A stretch of 64,000 bases of DNA, taken from Phycisphaerales bacterium. GTDB lineage: Bacteria; Planctomycetota; Phycisphaerae; Phycisphaerales; UBA1924. The stretch spans positions 1 to 64,000 of the forward strand of contig JAJDDM010000135.1 in NCBI GenBank assembly GCA_029260315.1, written 5' to 3'. The notes beneath the pieces are model-generated. The model did not search any database. It worked only from the letters and a program-made list of their open reading frames with translations, and was not told the DNA's origin. The stretch's first letter is position 1, and each line of letters opens with the position of its first letter. This document shows, in pieces, positions 16,116 through 25,483 of this stretch. The position numbers were made by a program, and so were the translations under genes.

Positions 16116-16538
16116 ATGGACATTGAAACGACCAGAGCCACAGTCCACAAGCTGGTGGACAAGGTCCGCCAGTCGGCCATGGCGGACGCGATGGGATGGG
16201 GTCTCGACCACCAGGATCTCATCCTGTTTGTTGGGATACGATCTCGGCAGCGCAAGGACCGCTCGTTTCTTTTGAGGGTCTCGTTCGACGATCTCCCGAG
16301 GCGGGCGCCCTCGTACGTTTTCGTCAACCCGTCAACGAAGCAGCACGATGATGCGGGCTGGCCACCGAACGTGCGCCATGGGAGGGCGCCCCCCGGCATT
16401 TGCACACCGGGGACGCGGGAGTGCTGCGAGCACTACCACGTGAACGATCCTCAGTATCAGTGGAGATACACAGACGACGCGCTGCTTTGCACGCTACTGG
16501 AGATCCAGAAGATGGTGGAGAAGGGAGTGGGAACGTGA
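16116..16538 (+). CDS. E2-like ubiquitin-conjugating enzyme
   Basis: This is a 140-residue protein starting 8 bp after the Ubl stop. The central segment WPPNVRHGRAPPGIC fits the E2 active-site region (HPNV...G-hydrophobic-C), which makes Cys96 the best nucleophile candidate. Cys103/Cys104 and EHYHVND follow. The preceding strands (LLRVSFDDLPRRAPSYVFVNP) match E2-fold core strands. The assignment rests on this pattern plus the context between Ubl and JAB/E1 genes; sequence similarity to eukaryotic E2 is low. It should accept the modifier from the E1 and pass it to a target. The stop overlaps the JAB start by 4 bp. Confidence 0.65.
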   Translation: MDIETTRATVHKLVDKVRQSAMADAMGWGLDHQDLILFVGIRSRQRKDRSFLLRVSFDDLPRRAPSYVFVNPSTKQHDDAGWPPNVRHGRAPPGICTPGTRECCEHYHVNDPQYQWRYTDDALLCTLLEIQKMVEKGVGT

Positions 16539-17155
16539 GGTGGCCGTGGCGCCCGGGCCGGGAAGACAATGTGGAATCGCCGTCGAGGCCAGCCTATCCA
16601 ACAGTGCGACCCTATGCGGGGCCGGTGCCAGGAAGGCGCGCACGCCGGGTCCCGGAGCGTCCCGGCCGCGTCTATGTCCCGCTCGATGTGATGCGAGCGA
16701 CGAGCGATGTCATGAGGCGGCATGGCCGTGAGAGACGCGAGGCCTACGTCTGGTGGGGTGGCTACTTCCTGCCGGACGGTGACGCGCAGGTCGTCACCGC
16801 TCTCTATCCGGATGTGCCCACCGAGCATGGCAGGGTGCACCTTGACCACCAGAACCTGATCGCGCTGCATGAACGCCTGCGGGCGCTCGACCTGGTACTG
16901 GTCGCAGAGTTGCACACACATCCGCCGGGCGCCGGCGGACAGAATGACGTGGATGCCGCGAATGCAGCCGCAACCTACCGCGGCTTCGTCACCATTGTAG
17001 TCCCCGACTTTGCCGCTCCGATCCTCCACGATCTGCGGACGGCCTACGTGTACGAGTACGAGGGAGGCGATCAGTGGCGCGAGCTGACAGAGACAGAGAT
17101 CGAAGGGCGCTTTCTGGTCGAGGAGCCCTTTCATGAGGTCAACATGGCGCGATGA
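16535..17155 (+). CDS. JAB/JAMM-domain peptidase of the ubiquitin-like operon
   Basis: This is a 206-residue protein from a GTG start (GTGA overlap with the E2 stop, GGGAG upstream). The track ORF begins 45 codons earlier inside the E2 gene. The MPN domain shows an upstream Glu region (REAYVWWGGYFL) and the metal signature VAELHTHPPGAGGQNDVDAAN (HxHPx7D). The expected role is removing or maturing the ubiquitin-like protein, as BilC does. With no glycine at the Ubl C-terminus, the cleavage site is unclear. The stop overlaps the E1 ATG. Confidence 0.82.
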   Translation: MRWPWRPGREDNVESPSRPAYPTVRPYAGPVPGRRARRVPERPGRVYVPLDVMRATSDVMRRHGRERREAYVWWGGYFLPDGDAQVVTALYPDVPTEHGRVHLDHQNLIALHERLRALDLVLVAELHTHPPGAGGQNDVDAANAAATYRGFVTIVVPDFAAPILHDLRTAYVYEYEGGDQWRELTETEIEGRFLVEEPFHEVNMAR

Positions 17156-18747
17156 GCCAGTCTGATCGAACGCTTGATGTGCTGGAGGTGCTCTCTCAGG
17201 GCTCGCTTTCGCGAAGCGTGTTCGCGCAGGTTCTAGCTCCGGCCTCGGTGCGCCTGACGCTGAGCCCGGAGGTCGCCGATGAGGTTCAGGCGCAGGCCCT
17301 TTACACGTTCCTCGTCAACCTAGTCGGTCGGATGTACCCCATCGTCCAGAACCTTGATCTGGCCTTTCCACCTTCAGCACGCCTGCGCTTCACGCCTCCC
17401 CGGTCTCGCCGCTCCACGTTAGAACAGCATGTGTCTCAGTATCTCAAGAGCCTACAGCCGGATCTCGCGTGGCACTTGAACCGCCCGGACTGTCAGTCCG
17501 TGAGCTGCGAAGTCGTTGTCGGGCGGTCATCAGTGGGCGCAGAGCACCTGATCAGCGTTGGAAGCGATGGCTGGATTGCGCGGGTGTCCTCGGCCGAGAA
17601 CATGGTGGTCGGCGGGGGGCTGAACCCCGTGGGCGCTTACGCCGCAGCGTGCATGGCCGCGGGAGAGGTGACCAAGCGTGTTCTCGCCTCTCACAAGGAC
17701 TTATTTCCTGGCGTTCCCGTTGTCCCACTTGAGGGGTCGTTGTCCTTCTCGACGCTCACCTTCGCCTCCTCCACGGAGGCTACGATTGACGGACCGAACC
17801 CGGACCTTCCCGAGCCTGTCGATCTCCAGCGGCTCACCATCGTTGGACTTGGAGCTGGGGGAATGGCGCTCGCGTATACTCTAGCGACCGTTGAGGGCTT
17901 GTCTGGCCGTGTTCTTGGGATCGATCCCGACATCGTCTCTGTCACCAATCTGAATCGGCTCGTGAGCAGCGGAGCAGGCGACGTCGCTGCAAAGCGAGCG
18001 AAGGTTGAGGTTCTCGACGGAGTTTTCTCTCACGTGGCCGGGGTGGTCGTTCAAGGCCATGCGCTTCCCTATCGGGACGCCTCCCCTCTGCTCGCCAGTG
18101 TGGATCTTCGACACGTCGTCGCCGCTGTCGACACGCGGGAAGCACGCCGCGATCTCCAACACGACACACCGGCGGTGTTATGGGACGCCGCGGCAACTGA
18201 AACCGGAGAATTCTACGTCTGGCGGCTGATCTTCGGCACTACAGAATGCATGGAGTGCAAGCACCCGCCAGGGAAGGCGGACCCGGAAGTCGCTCAGGCT
18301 CGCGTCTTGGCGGAGACCCTCGGCCTGAACCAGGGCACGTGGCTCACGAAGACACGCGACAACGAGCCATTTACGGCCCTGCAAGCAGAGGTGATCAAGC
18401 AGTCCATCGAATCAGCACAGAGTCCGGCATCACCGCCTTCAGTAGGCGAGCGCTTCAGCGACTGGTACCCAGGGCAGTGCGGCCAACTTCAGCTCGAACC
18501 CATTGAAGAGGAAGCGCCGATACCCTTTGCTCCGGTAATGGCCGGCGTGCTGCTGGCCGGCGAAGTCATTAAAGAGCGGTGCTTCCCGGAGTTGTCCCTC
18601 GACGGCGGCTATTGGAACACTCTGCTCGGGAAGTTCATGGTTCACAACAGGCCGGTCCGGCGACCACGCCGTTCGGACTGCGAACTCTGCCATGACGAGA
18701 ACTTTGTTGTGCAACACACGCGGATTGATGCCAGCGATCCTACCTGA
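17152..18747 (+). CDS. E1/ThiF-family activating enzyme
   Basis: This is a 531-residue protein starting with an ATGA overlap. About 220 N-terminal residues form an extra domain of unknown fold. The ThiF domain then has the nucleotide-binding loop VGLGAGGMALAYTL, LGIDPDIVSVTNLNR and VVAAVDTREARRDL. Zinc ligands are suggested by CMEC and, near the C-terminus, CELC. Cys in DWYPGQCGQLQ is a candidate catalytic cysteine. It should adenylate the Ubl C-terminus and transfer it to the E2-like protein. It is the last gene of the operon and is followed by an integrase stump and a tRNA-Gly scar. Confidence 0.85.
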   Translation: MSQSDRTLDVLEVLSQGSLSRSVFAQVLAPASVRLTLSPEVADEVQAQALYTFLVNLVGRMYPIVQNLDLAFPPSARLRFTPPRSRRSTLEQHVSQYLKSLQPDLAWHLNRPDCQSVSCEVVVGRSSVGAEHLISVGSDGWIARVSSAENMVVGGGLNPVGAYAAACMAAGEVTKRVLASHKDLFPGVPVVPLEGSLSFSTLTFASSTEATIDGPNPDLPEPVDLQRLTIVGLGAGGMALAYTLATVEGLSGRVLGIDPDIVSVTNLNRLVSSGAGDVAAKRAKVEVLDGVFSHVAGVVVQGHALPYRDASPLLASVDLRHVVAAVDTREARRDLQHDTPAVLWDAAATETGEFYVWRLIFGTTECMECKHPPGKADPEVAQARVLAETLGLNQGTWLTKTRDNEPFTALQAEVIKQSIESAQSPASPPSVGERFSDWYPGQCGQLQLEPIEEEAPIPFAPVMAGVLLAGEVIKERCFPELSLDGGYWNTLLGKFMVHNRPVRRPRRSDCELCHDENFVVQHTRIDASDPT

Positions 18748-18751
18748 AGGC

Positions 18752-19050
18752 CGATTGCGGACTCCCTCGACTACGGGCTGTTCGCGTGACATGCCTCTTG
18801 GGTCAGTCCAGGCGCAGGCTCTGCTCGGCCACAGCGACCCGAAGCTCACGAGCACGGTCTATTGCACCTGGCGCCGGACGACCTGCGCGAGGCCGTGGGA
18901 CGGCTCAGCGGTGGGGGCGGTCCGCGACCCTCTGGCAGCATATTGGCAGATGCCGAGGGCGCCGCGAATGCCGACCGTCATAGGTCCATGTCAGCAATGG
19001 AGCGGGCGACCGGGTTCGAACCGGCGACATTCAGCTTGGGAAGCTGGGTA
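18752..19050 (+). pseudogene. C-terminal stump of a tyrosine recombinase
   Basis: DMPLGSVQAQALLGHSDPKLTSTVY is the end of an integrase catalytic domain (box II His and the nucleophilic Tyr region). A frameshift follows, after which HLAPDDLREAVGRL continues in another frame. The 3' end runs into a tRNA-Gly 3' half, giving the familiar pseudo-translation ERATGFEPATFSLGS. Everything upstream of box II is gone, so this is the leftover right end of an earlier integration. Confidence 0.75.
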
Positions 19051-19207
19051 GCGGAACATGCCGCCGGCAATGACATCGGGGGACATTCGATGCCAAGTGA
19101 GGACACGCCAGAGAGTTGCGACGATGGAGACGGGTGATTTGGGCTCTGGTGAGAGGGCATCAGCGGACAATCGAAGACCGACTTACTGGCAGCAAATGGC
19201 AGAGGTC
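18998..19207 (-). repeat. tRNA-Gly(CCC) 3'-half scar with about 160-bp tail, copy A
   Basis: On the minus strand CAGC TTCCCAA GCTG is an anticodon arm with CCC, followed by GCCGG TTCGAAC CCGGT as T arm and CGCCCGCTCCA as acceptor end. No 5' half is present, so this is an attachment-site duplicate and not a functional tRNA. The tail (ggcaagtgaggacac, tctggtgagagg, tggcagcaaa) recurs at 24901-25113 and 42889-43095, and partly at 33222-33280. From 19208 to 19622 no gene is seen. Confidence 0.75.
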
Positions 19208-19622
19208 GCAGGTTCGATAGTCCCCCCTGAGGGCCAAAGGGGAGAGCGCGGTCTCTTGGTTCGATTCTGCGTCGGGAACCACCGCTCGGCCGGCATCGAG
19301 GCGGTGAGGCAGCGGGTCGCGGAGGCGGGGCGTCTTCGGCGACGAGCGGGCTTGGCCCCGGTCTCCAGCGGAGCGGAACGGCCCGAGGTCGGGGCTCCGG
19401 TGCATCCGTCACTCCGTATGGATGGGAGTTGGCCGTTGGGGACAGCGAGCGAGGTGGCTAAGCCAGCCTTTGGACAGACCGAGGAAGATTCCTGAGAATT
19501 CCTGGCTGCCGTCTGTTCGGATTCCGCTCTCTCCAGTTAGGCGGGCAGCTCCCGTGCCATCGGCGGCGCTCGCGCCCACCTTCCGCAGACACATCTCACC
19601 TACTGGCGCATGGAGTAGCAGC

Positions 19623-20912
19623 ATGCAAAGGCAGACCCTCTTCTTAGCGGCCTTGGTGATCATGACCTTCGCCGCCTTGCCAGGGAACTCATCAGCGCAG
19701 CAGTTCCCCAAGTTGGACTCATCTTGGACCGTCACGGTGAACGGCCAGAGTGTCCAGGTCAACAATGACGGGAGCTTCGTCATCCCGAACGTCTCTGCGG
19801 CCGACCAGTTTGGGCCCGGGGGCCCGGGCACGGCGCCCGACTTCGTCAGTGACAACACACTGCGCGTCATTGGCGTGAGCACGGCGGACGGCGTTACGCG
19901 GTATGCGTACAGCGATGCGTTCCAGTTCGTGGCGGGGCAGGAGTTCTCGGTAGGGCAAATGACGATTACGGACGTCCCGCCCCCGTTTCCTCAGTCGATT
20001 GAGGCAACGCCGGATGACATAGTTCTGACGGCCAGCGGCCAGGCCACGGTTGTTCGCGTCGATGGTGAGCTCATCGATGGGAGCATTATTGATGTCACCG
20101 GAGCCGTTGCCGGAACCACCTACCTGACAAGCAATCCGGGGATCTTGGAAGTCGACTCGTTCGGGGTTGCGACGGCCATCAGCGATGGGCCGGCCTTCGT
20201 CACCGCCATCAACGAGGGTGCTGCCTCTGTAGTGCTGATCCAAGTCGTACTGGGCGATCCGTTGACGGAAGTCCGAGGATTCGTCCAGCTCGAGGACGGC
20301 ACCTCCGTGGTTGGCGCCGACGTAACGATCGGGGGGCAGGGACAAACGGCCCTATCGCTGGCCGATGGCAGCTTTGTGATCCCAAACGTGGCGACGCAGC
20401 TGGGTCTCTTGAACGTAACGGCCAGCGCTGTTATTGGAACAGAGTCCTTTGCAGGTTCCTCAGGTTCAGTCGAGCCCGTGCCCGGCCTGCTCACGGATGT
20501 CGGTTTGATCACCATGAGTGAGTTCACAGCCGTCACAATTACGTTCGACGCCGGAAGTGGGAGCCCTCCAAGCTACACAGAGTCCGGTCTCACCGTGGTT
20601 TCCGGCCAGGATCACCTCCATCTAGGAGATAACAGTCTTGATGGGAGTCCTGATCTCTACAACCACTCTGGATGTTGCTCGACGCCTTACGAATTCACAT
20701 TTGGCGGAGCTCCGTTTGGTGTCGTCAGTTTGGATATAGTGAATCTCCCGTCGGGAACGCACACATTCACATCGTCAAGTGGAGCAGTAGAGATCGTCGC
20801 CGGGCCTGGAGTTCATGTGTTTTCGGCGTCAGGATGGACAGGGATCACGTCGTTTAGGTGGGACGCGACGGGAAACATGATGATCGACGATCTCGTGATA
20901 GAGGCTGAGTAA
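19623..20912 (+). CDS. Secreted protein with bacterial Ig-like domain
   Basis: This is a 429-residue protein. The ATG at 19623 is chosen because it starts a clear signal peptide (RQTLFLAALVIMTFAALPGNSSAQ). A BIG2-like domain (ELIDGSIIDVTGAVAGTTY to AINEGAASVVLIQV) is followed by a carboxypeptidase-regulatory-like beta sandwich (VRGFVQLEDGTSVVGADVTI) and a C-terminal beta-rich segment. No enzyme motif is seen. Its stop overlaps the start of the next gene (TAATG), and a lipoprotein gene follows, so the three form an operon of envelope or extracellular proteins carried as island cargo. Base composition is less GC-rich than the flanking chromosome. Confidence 0.72.
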   Translation: MQRQTLFLAALVIMTFAALPGNSSAQQFPKLDSSWTVTVNGQSVQVNNDGSFVIPNVSAADQFGPGGPGTAPDFVSDNTLRVIGVSTADGVTRYAYSDAFQFVAGQEFSVGQMTITDVPPPFPQSIEATPDDIVLTASGQATVVRVDGELIDGSIIDVTGAVAGTTYLTSNPGILEVDSFGVATAISDGPAFVTAINEGAASVVLIQVVLGDPLTEVRGFVQLEDGTSVVGADVTIGGQGQTALSLADGSFVIPNVATQLGLLNVTASAVIGTESFAGSSGSVEPVPGLLTDVGLITMSEFTAVTITFDAGSGSPPSYTESGLTVVSGQDHLHLGDNSLDGSPDLYNHSGCCSTPYEFTFGGAPFGVVSLDIVNLPSGTHTFTSSSGAVEIVAGPGVHVFSASGWTGITSFRWDATGNMMIDDLVIEAE

Positions 20913-23900
20913 TGGCCAGCGTCAAGATCAGGGCGTGGAGTCGAACAATGAGCGAGATGAATTCGCGGATGACTCTTGGCCTGCTAGGCCACAGAGTGAA
21001 GGGGGCGACAGCTGTGTATCGGACGAACATGCAAGTAGTATTAATCACCCTGTCAATCCTTGTGGCACTCGCGCCAACCGGGCACTCGACCCAAGGTGTG
21101 GGGGGCGGCACTCAGGACAAGATTGCTGTTTGTCACGTTCCTCCCGGGAACCCTGAGAACCCGGTTACGATCCTGATCTCTCCCTCAGCGCTTCCGGCGC
21201 ACCTTGCTCACGGTGATGTGCTCGGAAACTGCGGAGAGCCAGTCTCAACGACCGGGCCGACACTCGATCCAGTGCTGAGCCCCACGGCTTCGACGAGCAC
21301 GACGATCACTGGAGTGTCGCTCGAGTTGGGGAGCTCAATCCTCGTAGAGGGCGGTGCTCAGTCGGTGGAAGTGCCCGTGGAGGCTGACCAGACCTTCGAG
21401 GTTCCCGTAGATCTGAATCCAAATGCAAACAACCACCTATTCGTGACTGAGATCTTCGACGACGGAACTTCTAGCCCAATCGTAGGCGTTGAGGTGATCC
21501 AAGATGGAACACCACCGACGCTGTTCATCGACTTCCCGCTGGATGGTGCCGAGTTGACCACCGAGACCAGTGATGTGGCAGGACGTGTTAGTGATCTACT
21601 CAGTGGGTTCATGGGCCTTACAGTGACCGTCAATGGCATCGAAGCAGTCGTTGACATTGGCATCGGTACCAACGGCACGTTCTTTGCCGAGAGTGTCCCT
21701 CTTCTCCAGGGTCAACCCACGCTGGTTCAATCCATAGGTGTGGATGGTGTCGGAAACTCAGCCAGCGCGGCTGTCACCGTCACTCTTGTCGAGGTAGACG
21801 AGGGGGCGCCGTTCATGACGGCGATCTCCGGAAACGGTCAGAACGGGCTAGTTGATACTCAACTCGCTCTTCCCATCATCGTTCAACTTCTCAAGGGAGA
21901 TGGCAGTCCGTTCGGCGGAAAAGTCGTGACGTTTGACGTGGATCGAAGCAACGGTCAACTGAGTGATGGGCCGGTCGGCGGAACGCTTACGCACCAGGCT
22001 CTCACTGATGCGAACGGCTTTGCTCAGGCATACTGGACGCTCGGAAGCGATGCTGGTTGCGGTAATAACCGGGTTGCAGTCACGTCGACGGACATCCAAG
22101 GCACGGTATTCTTCTGCGCTAGCGCAACCGCAGGTCCGGCCTCACAGATCAACGTGGGTTCGGGCGATATGCAGAAGGCGGAAGTATTGGGGCCCGCCAC
22201 GGAGCCTCTGCGCGTGTGGGTCAGCGATTCCTGCAATGGAGTTGAGGGAGTGCCGGTCACTTTCATCGTTGAGGGCGGGGGTGGAGCTGTAAACGGCCTA
22301 CCGGTGTTCACGGTCACGACGAGCTCCACAGGGCATGCGGAGGTAGGCTTCCTGACAGGTGCCGAGCCGGGCAACAACACGGTTGTGGCCGATTTCTTCG
22401 GGAACTCCGGGAATCCGGTCACGTTCACGATTGTGGGCGTAGAGAGCAACCCGGAGCTGCCAACGAGTCTGGTCGGCGTGGTGGTCGACAATGGAGGCCA
22501 GCCAATCCAGGGGGCTTCGTGCACACTCGAAGTGGGAGGACTGATGCTCGGCCCGAGTGCGTCCGATCTCGACGGACGGTTCGAGTTCACGGACACGGTG
22601 GTGTCGGGTCCGGCCGAGCTCCAAATCGACGGACTTGTGGCCACGCACGTCGGTGGCATCGGTGGGATGGACGTGTTGCCCGGGAGCTTCCCGGCTCTCG
22701 AGTTCGAACTGGTACTTGTGCCGAACGCCGAGAATTCGCTGCCGAGCCCCGTCAAGCTACCCCCGCTCGATCCACTTAACGCACGTGCCTACAACGGCAC
22801 GGCTGATGTGACACTCACAGTGGTGGGCATCGAGGGGCTGTCGATGACGGTGAAGGCGGGCTCGGTTACGTTGGCTGATGGCAGCGTGCCCAGCCCCGCG
22901 AACCCGACCATCCTGTCGCTGAACCAGGTTCATGCGGACGATGTTCCGATGCCCATGCCTGATGGCGCTGCACCTCCGTTCGCGTGGACGCTACAGCCGG
23001 CTGGCGCGACGTTCGACCCTCCCGTCGCCATCACGTACCCGAACATGTCCGGCCTCCCACCCGGAGCGATCGCTTACTTCCTTAGTTTCGATCATGACAC
23101 CGGAGAATTCGAGATCATCGGAAGTGGTGAAGTGACGGGTGATGGGCTGTCTATCGTCTCGGATCCGGGTGTCGGCATCGCGACGGCCGGTTGGGGCTGC
23201 AACTGCCCTCCGTACTCGATCACTGACGACTGTAAGAACTGCAACGTGCAAGTAATGGGGCCCGATTTTGCGTGTACAGGTTCGAGTCAAACCTATGTGG
23301 CGAAGGCCACTGGCGGAGGAACGCTCACATGGAAGGTCTCCGATGGGGCGTCCTCCTCATCCTCGAGTGCGACTGTAAGCGACGGTGAGTGCGTATCCCT
23401 AGATGTGAGCTTTAACTCTGAGGGACCTGCTGGAGGACCACAAAGTTCCGGAAACAAGGTCGAGGCGACACTTGTCTGCAGTAGTGGGCTGACTGACCAG
23501 GGCGGAGTTGGAGTCGGAGTGGCATCCAGCGTAGATCCAGGCTCGGTTCCAATTACATTCACGCCTGGTTCACCTGCGCCAACACCTAGTGGGTGGGGTG
23601 TAACGGTATTCGATGACCCCCTGGTCGATATTACTGCCTACTGTGATCATGGCGCCGGAGTTTGGAGGTGTAGAGTGACCGAGGCTGAGGCTACGCACCA
23701 CCAGGCCGTTCGGCTGTTGCCGGGTGTTGTAGAGGTCACGCAGGCGCTTGTGAATTCAACGACAAACTGTTCCACTCTGAATACGATGATCAGTAGTCTG
23801 CTCAGTGTCGCGAACCAGGGGGCCGATTCCGGCTACTACATGTTGGCAGCTGTTCAGGCGCACGAGGATGTGCATGTCCAGCAGTACATAGCGGGGGTTA

Positions 23901-24169
23901 CGCCACTGTATGCGACGTTTGTCTTGTCGGCAGAGGCCCTTACAGTCCCCCTTTCGAGCCATACAAATGCAGCCGATGCGACCACTGCTCTGAAGGGCCT
24001 TGCCGCCTACGTGACCGCATTCGATGCGTTTTGCCTTGGGGAAACGGCAGTGGCCAATCAAACCGCTTCGCACGTGCCGGCTACGCCCTTCGTGCAGGCT
24101 GAACTCGGAGTCGTAAACCCCATGATTACGAATATCAACACTCAGAAGGCAACTTTGGGATGCCCATAG
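20912..24169 (+). CDS. Large secreted multi-domain protein with a C-terminal HExxH motif
   Basis: This is a 1085-residue protein. The ATG overlaps the previous stop, but the signal peptide (MQVVLITLSILVALAPTGHS) lies about 39 residues in, so a later start is possible. A Cys-containing module (CHVPPGNPENPVTILISPSA) follows, then several Ig-like/invasin-type repeats (GTNGTFFAESVPLLQGQ; TTSSTGHAEVGFLTGAEPGNN) and a carboxypeptidase-regulatory-like unit. Near the C-terminus AAVQAHEDVHVQQYIAG contains HEDVH, an HExxH zinc-peptidase motif in a Cys-bounded helical domain. It could be an extracellular protease or a domain recruited for binding; activity is inferred from the motif alone. Confidence 0.7.
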   Translation: MASVKIRAWSRTMSEMNSRMTLGLLGHRVKGATAVYRTNMQVVLITLSILVALAPTGHSTQGVGGGTQDKIAVCHVPPGNPENPVTILISPSALPAHLAHGDVLGNCGEPVSTTGPTLDPVLSPTASTSTTITGVSLELGSSILVEGGAQSVEVPVEADQTFEVPVDLNPNANNHLFVTEIFDDGTSSPIVGVEVIQDGTPPTLFIDFPLDGAELTTETSDVAGRVSDLLSGFMGLTVTVNGIEAVVDIGIGTNGTFFAESVPLLQGQPTLVQSIGVDGVGNSASAAVTVTLVEVDEGAPFMTAISGNGQNGLVDTQLALPIIVQLLKGDGSPFGGKVVTFDVDRSNGQLSDGPVGGTLTHQALTDANGFAQAYWTLGSDAGCGNNRVAVTSTDIQGTVFFCASATAGPASQINVGSGDMQKAEVLGPATEPLRVWVSDSCNGVEGVPVTFIVEGGGGAVNGLPVFTVTTSSTGHAEVGFLTGAEPGNNTVVADFFGNSGNPVTFTIVGVESNPELPTSLVGVVVDNGGQPIQGASCTLEVGGLMLGPSASDLDGRFEFTDTVVSGPAELQIDGLVATHVGGIGGMDVLPGSFPALEFELVLVPNAENSLPSPVKLPPLDPLNARAYNGTADVTLTVVGIEGLSMTVKAGSVTLADGSVPSPANPTILSLNQVHADDVPMPMPDGAAPPFAWTLQPAGATFDPPVAITYPNMSGLPPGAIAYFLSFDHDTGEFEIIGSGEVTGDGLSIVSDPGVGIATAGWGCNCPPYSITDDCKNCNVQVMGPDFACTGSSQTYVAKATGGGTLTWKVSDGASSSSSSATVSDGECVSLDVSFNSEGPAGGPQSSGNKVEATLVCSSGLTDQGGVGVGVASSVDPGSVPITFTPGSPAPTPSGWGVTVFDDPLVDITAYCDHGAGVWRCRVTEAEATHHQAVRLLPGVVEVTQALVNSTTNCSTLNTMISSLLSVANQGADSGYYMLAAVQAHEDVHVQQYIAGVTPLYATFVLSAEALTVPLSSHTNAADATTALKGLAAYVTAFDAFCLGETAVANQTASHVPATPFVQAELGVVNPMITNINTQKATLGCP

Positions 24170-24825
24170 CCAATCAGAAGAATGGGACGATTCCCTCCGA
24201 AGGATTCCAAAGCAGGCTCTTGGGGATTGGAGTGGCTCTTGCCGTCGCATGTGTCATGCTCGGGTGCCGGAGGGAACCTGAAGAGCCGTCAGGATCTATC
24301 GAGACTGGAACATATCAGGAGAGAGGGGGGGCACCCCCGGGGGTTGGTGCGAGAGACAGTGCTGACATGATAGTGGACGAAATACTGCACTTCGACATTC
24401 AGCCGAACTTCCATGAAGACGGTGGTCTCGTTTCACTAGATATAAACATACAAAACACATCGAATACCAGCGACGTTGTTCTTCGAGTAAATAGAAGGTT
24501 GGATGCTTCGTTCATGATTATGGTACGGGATTCGGAAGGCGTGCTCCTGTCGCTCGCTCCCCCAAAGTTCAGCACTGAAGATGCGCAGCAACTTGATGAA
24601 ATCCACGTTTCGAGAGCTGGAACGCGAGCCTGGACAATAGCTATCAAGGACCGGGTACACTCCCTTCCGCAGAGCCCGCTACAGGCAACGATTGTCGTTC
24701 GTTGTAGTGTCCTCTACGCGGTTCTCGGTAAGGATGGCGGACGGGAGGCTGACTTCAGGCCGTTAGTGACAGAGGCATACACTGCGTCGGTTGCGCTGAC
24801 AGAGACGGCACTGGCGAGCGGATAG
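24160..24825 (+). CDS. Putative lipoprotein
   Basis: This is a 221-residue protein overlapping the preceding gene by 10 bp. A long n-region leads into LLGIGVALAVACVMLGC, where VMLGC is a good lipobox, so the mature protein should be lipid-anchored at Cys. The rest is mostly beta (HFDIQPNFHEDGGLVSLDINIQN) without a recognised domain. Operon position suggests it works with the two secreted Ig-like proteins upstream, perhaps as their envelope anchor or an accessory factor. That role is inferred from context only. Confidence 0.65.
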   Translation: MPIANQKNGTIPSEGFQSRLLGIGVALAVACVMLGCRREPEEPSGSIETGTYQERGGAPPGVGARDSADMIVDEILHFDIQPNFHEDGGLVSLDINIQNTSNTSDVVLRVNRRLDASFMIMVRDSEGVLLSLAPPKFSTEDAQQLDEIHVSRAGTRAWTIAIKDRVHSLPQSPLQATIVVRCSVLYAVLGKDGGREADFRPLVTEAYTASVALTETALASG

Positions 24826-24900
24826 GTCGTGGTCTCGCTTGGCGCAGCGCTTCCCGCGGTCAACACGCCCTTCAAGGTCGCTCAGGACAAGAGCGCGTGA

Positions 24901-25113
24901 CTGGACTCGTACTGGCGATGTCAGCTTGGGAAGCCGCGCAGGGGAACATGCCGACGGCGATGACATCGGCGGACAATCGATGGCAAGTGAGGACACTCCA
25001 GAGCGTTGCGACGATGGCGACGAGTGGTTAGGGCTCTGGTGAGAGGCCATCAGCGGACAATCTAGGACCGACTTTCTGGCAGCAAATTGGCAGAGGTCGC
25101 GGGTTCGGTTCAG
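24901..25113 (-). repeat. tRNA-Gly-like 3'-half scar with tail, copy B
   Basis: The block gatgtcagcttgggaagc resembles the tRNA-Gly(CCC) anticodon region but has lost the T-arm match. The tail is conserved with copy A (ggcaagtgaggacac, gggctctggtgagagg, ctggcagcaaattggcag). It marks the right border of the secreted-protein operon, as copy A marks that of the ubiquitin-like operon. Confidence 0.7.
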
Positions 25114-25450
25114 TAGTCGCTATTCGCCTGCCAGATACCGCCGCCCTGTTCGAGGCTGGCCTTGAGGTCACGCAGGAACCAATCGAGCAGGTCTGAATCG
25201 TTGGGGTTTCGGGCTTCCGGCAGCTGTGGCCCGGCGCCCGACTGGTTGAGCTTGTGACTCTTGCGCAGCTCAAGATGCCCGTCGGCAAACCGGAGAACCT
25301 TGACCCGAAGGAGGCTCGGCTGCTGCTCGGTCCGCGAAGAGCTTTCGGCTCGAGCCAGAAGTAGTGTTCGCCCGCACAACTGGCGTAGTCTCTGACGAGT
25401 CTAGAATAGCGCTTCGGCCAGTTTGTGAACTCCAGTTGGTCTACAACCAT
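25110..25450 (-). pseudogene. Frameshifted small gene of unknown function
   Basis: Two overlapping minus-strand frames join well. MVVDQLEFTNWPKRYSRLVRD to HYFWLEPKA in one frame continues in another frame from about 25340 as LLRVKVLRFADGHLELRKSH to GGGIWQANSDY. Together they would give about 110 residues of balanced composition, unlike typical shadow ORFs, which suggests a gene broken by one indel. The 3' end touches scar copy B. The family is not recognised. Confidence 0.45.
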
Positions 25451-25483
25451 TCCCCCTCCGTTCGGTTCGTGGTTCCCCGTGTC

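Noticed and set aside
18998-19050. Functional tRNA-Gly gene
   Set aside because: Only anticodon, T and acceptor 3' parts are present; the 5' acceptor strand and D arm are missing.
18862-19137. ORFs containing ERATGFEPATFSLGS or SGRPGSNRRHSAWEAG as proteins
   Set aside because: These strings are translations of a tRNA 3' half at an integrase end, a well-known annotation artefact.
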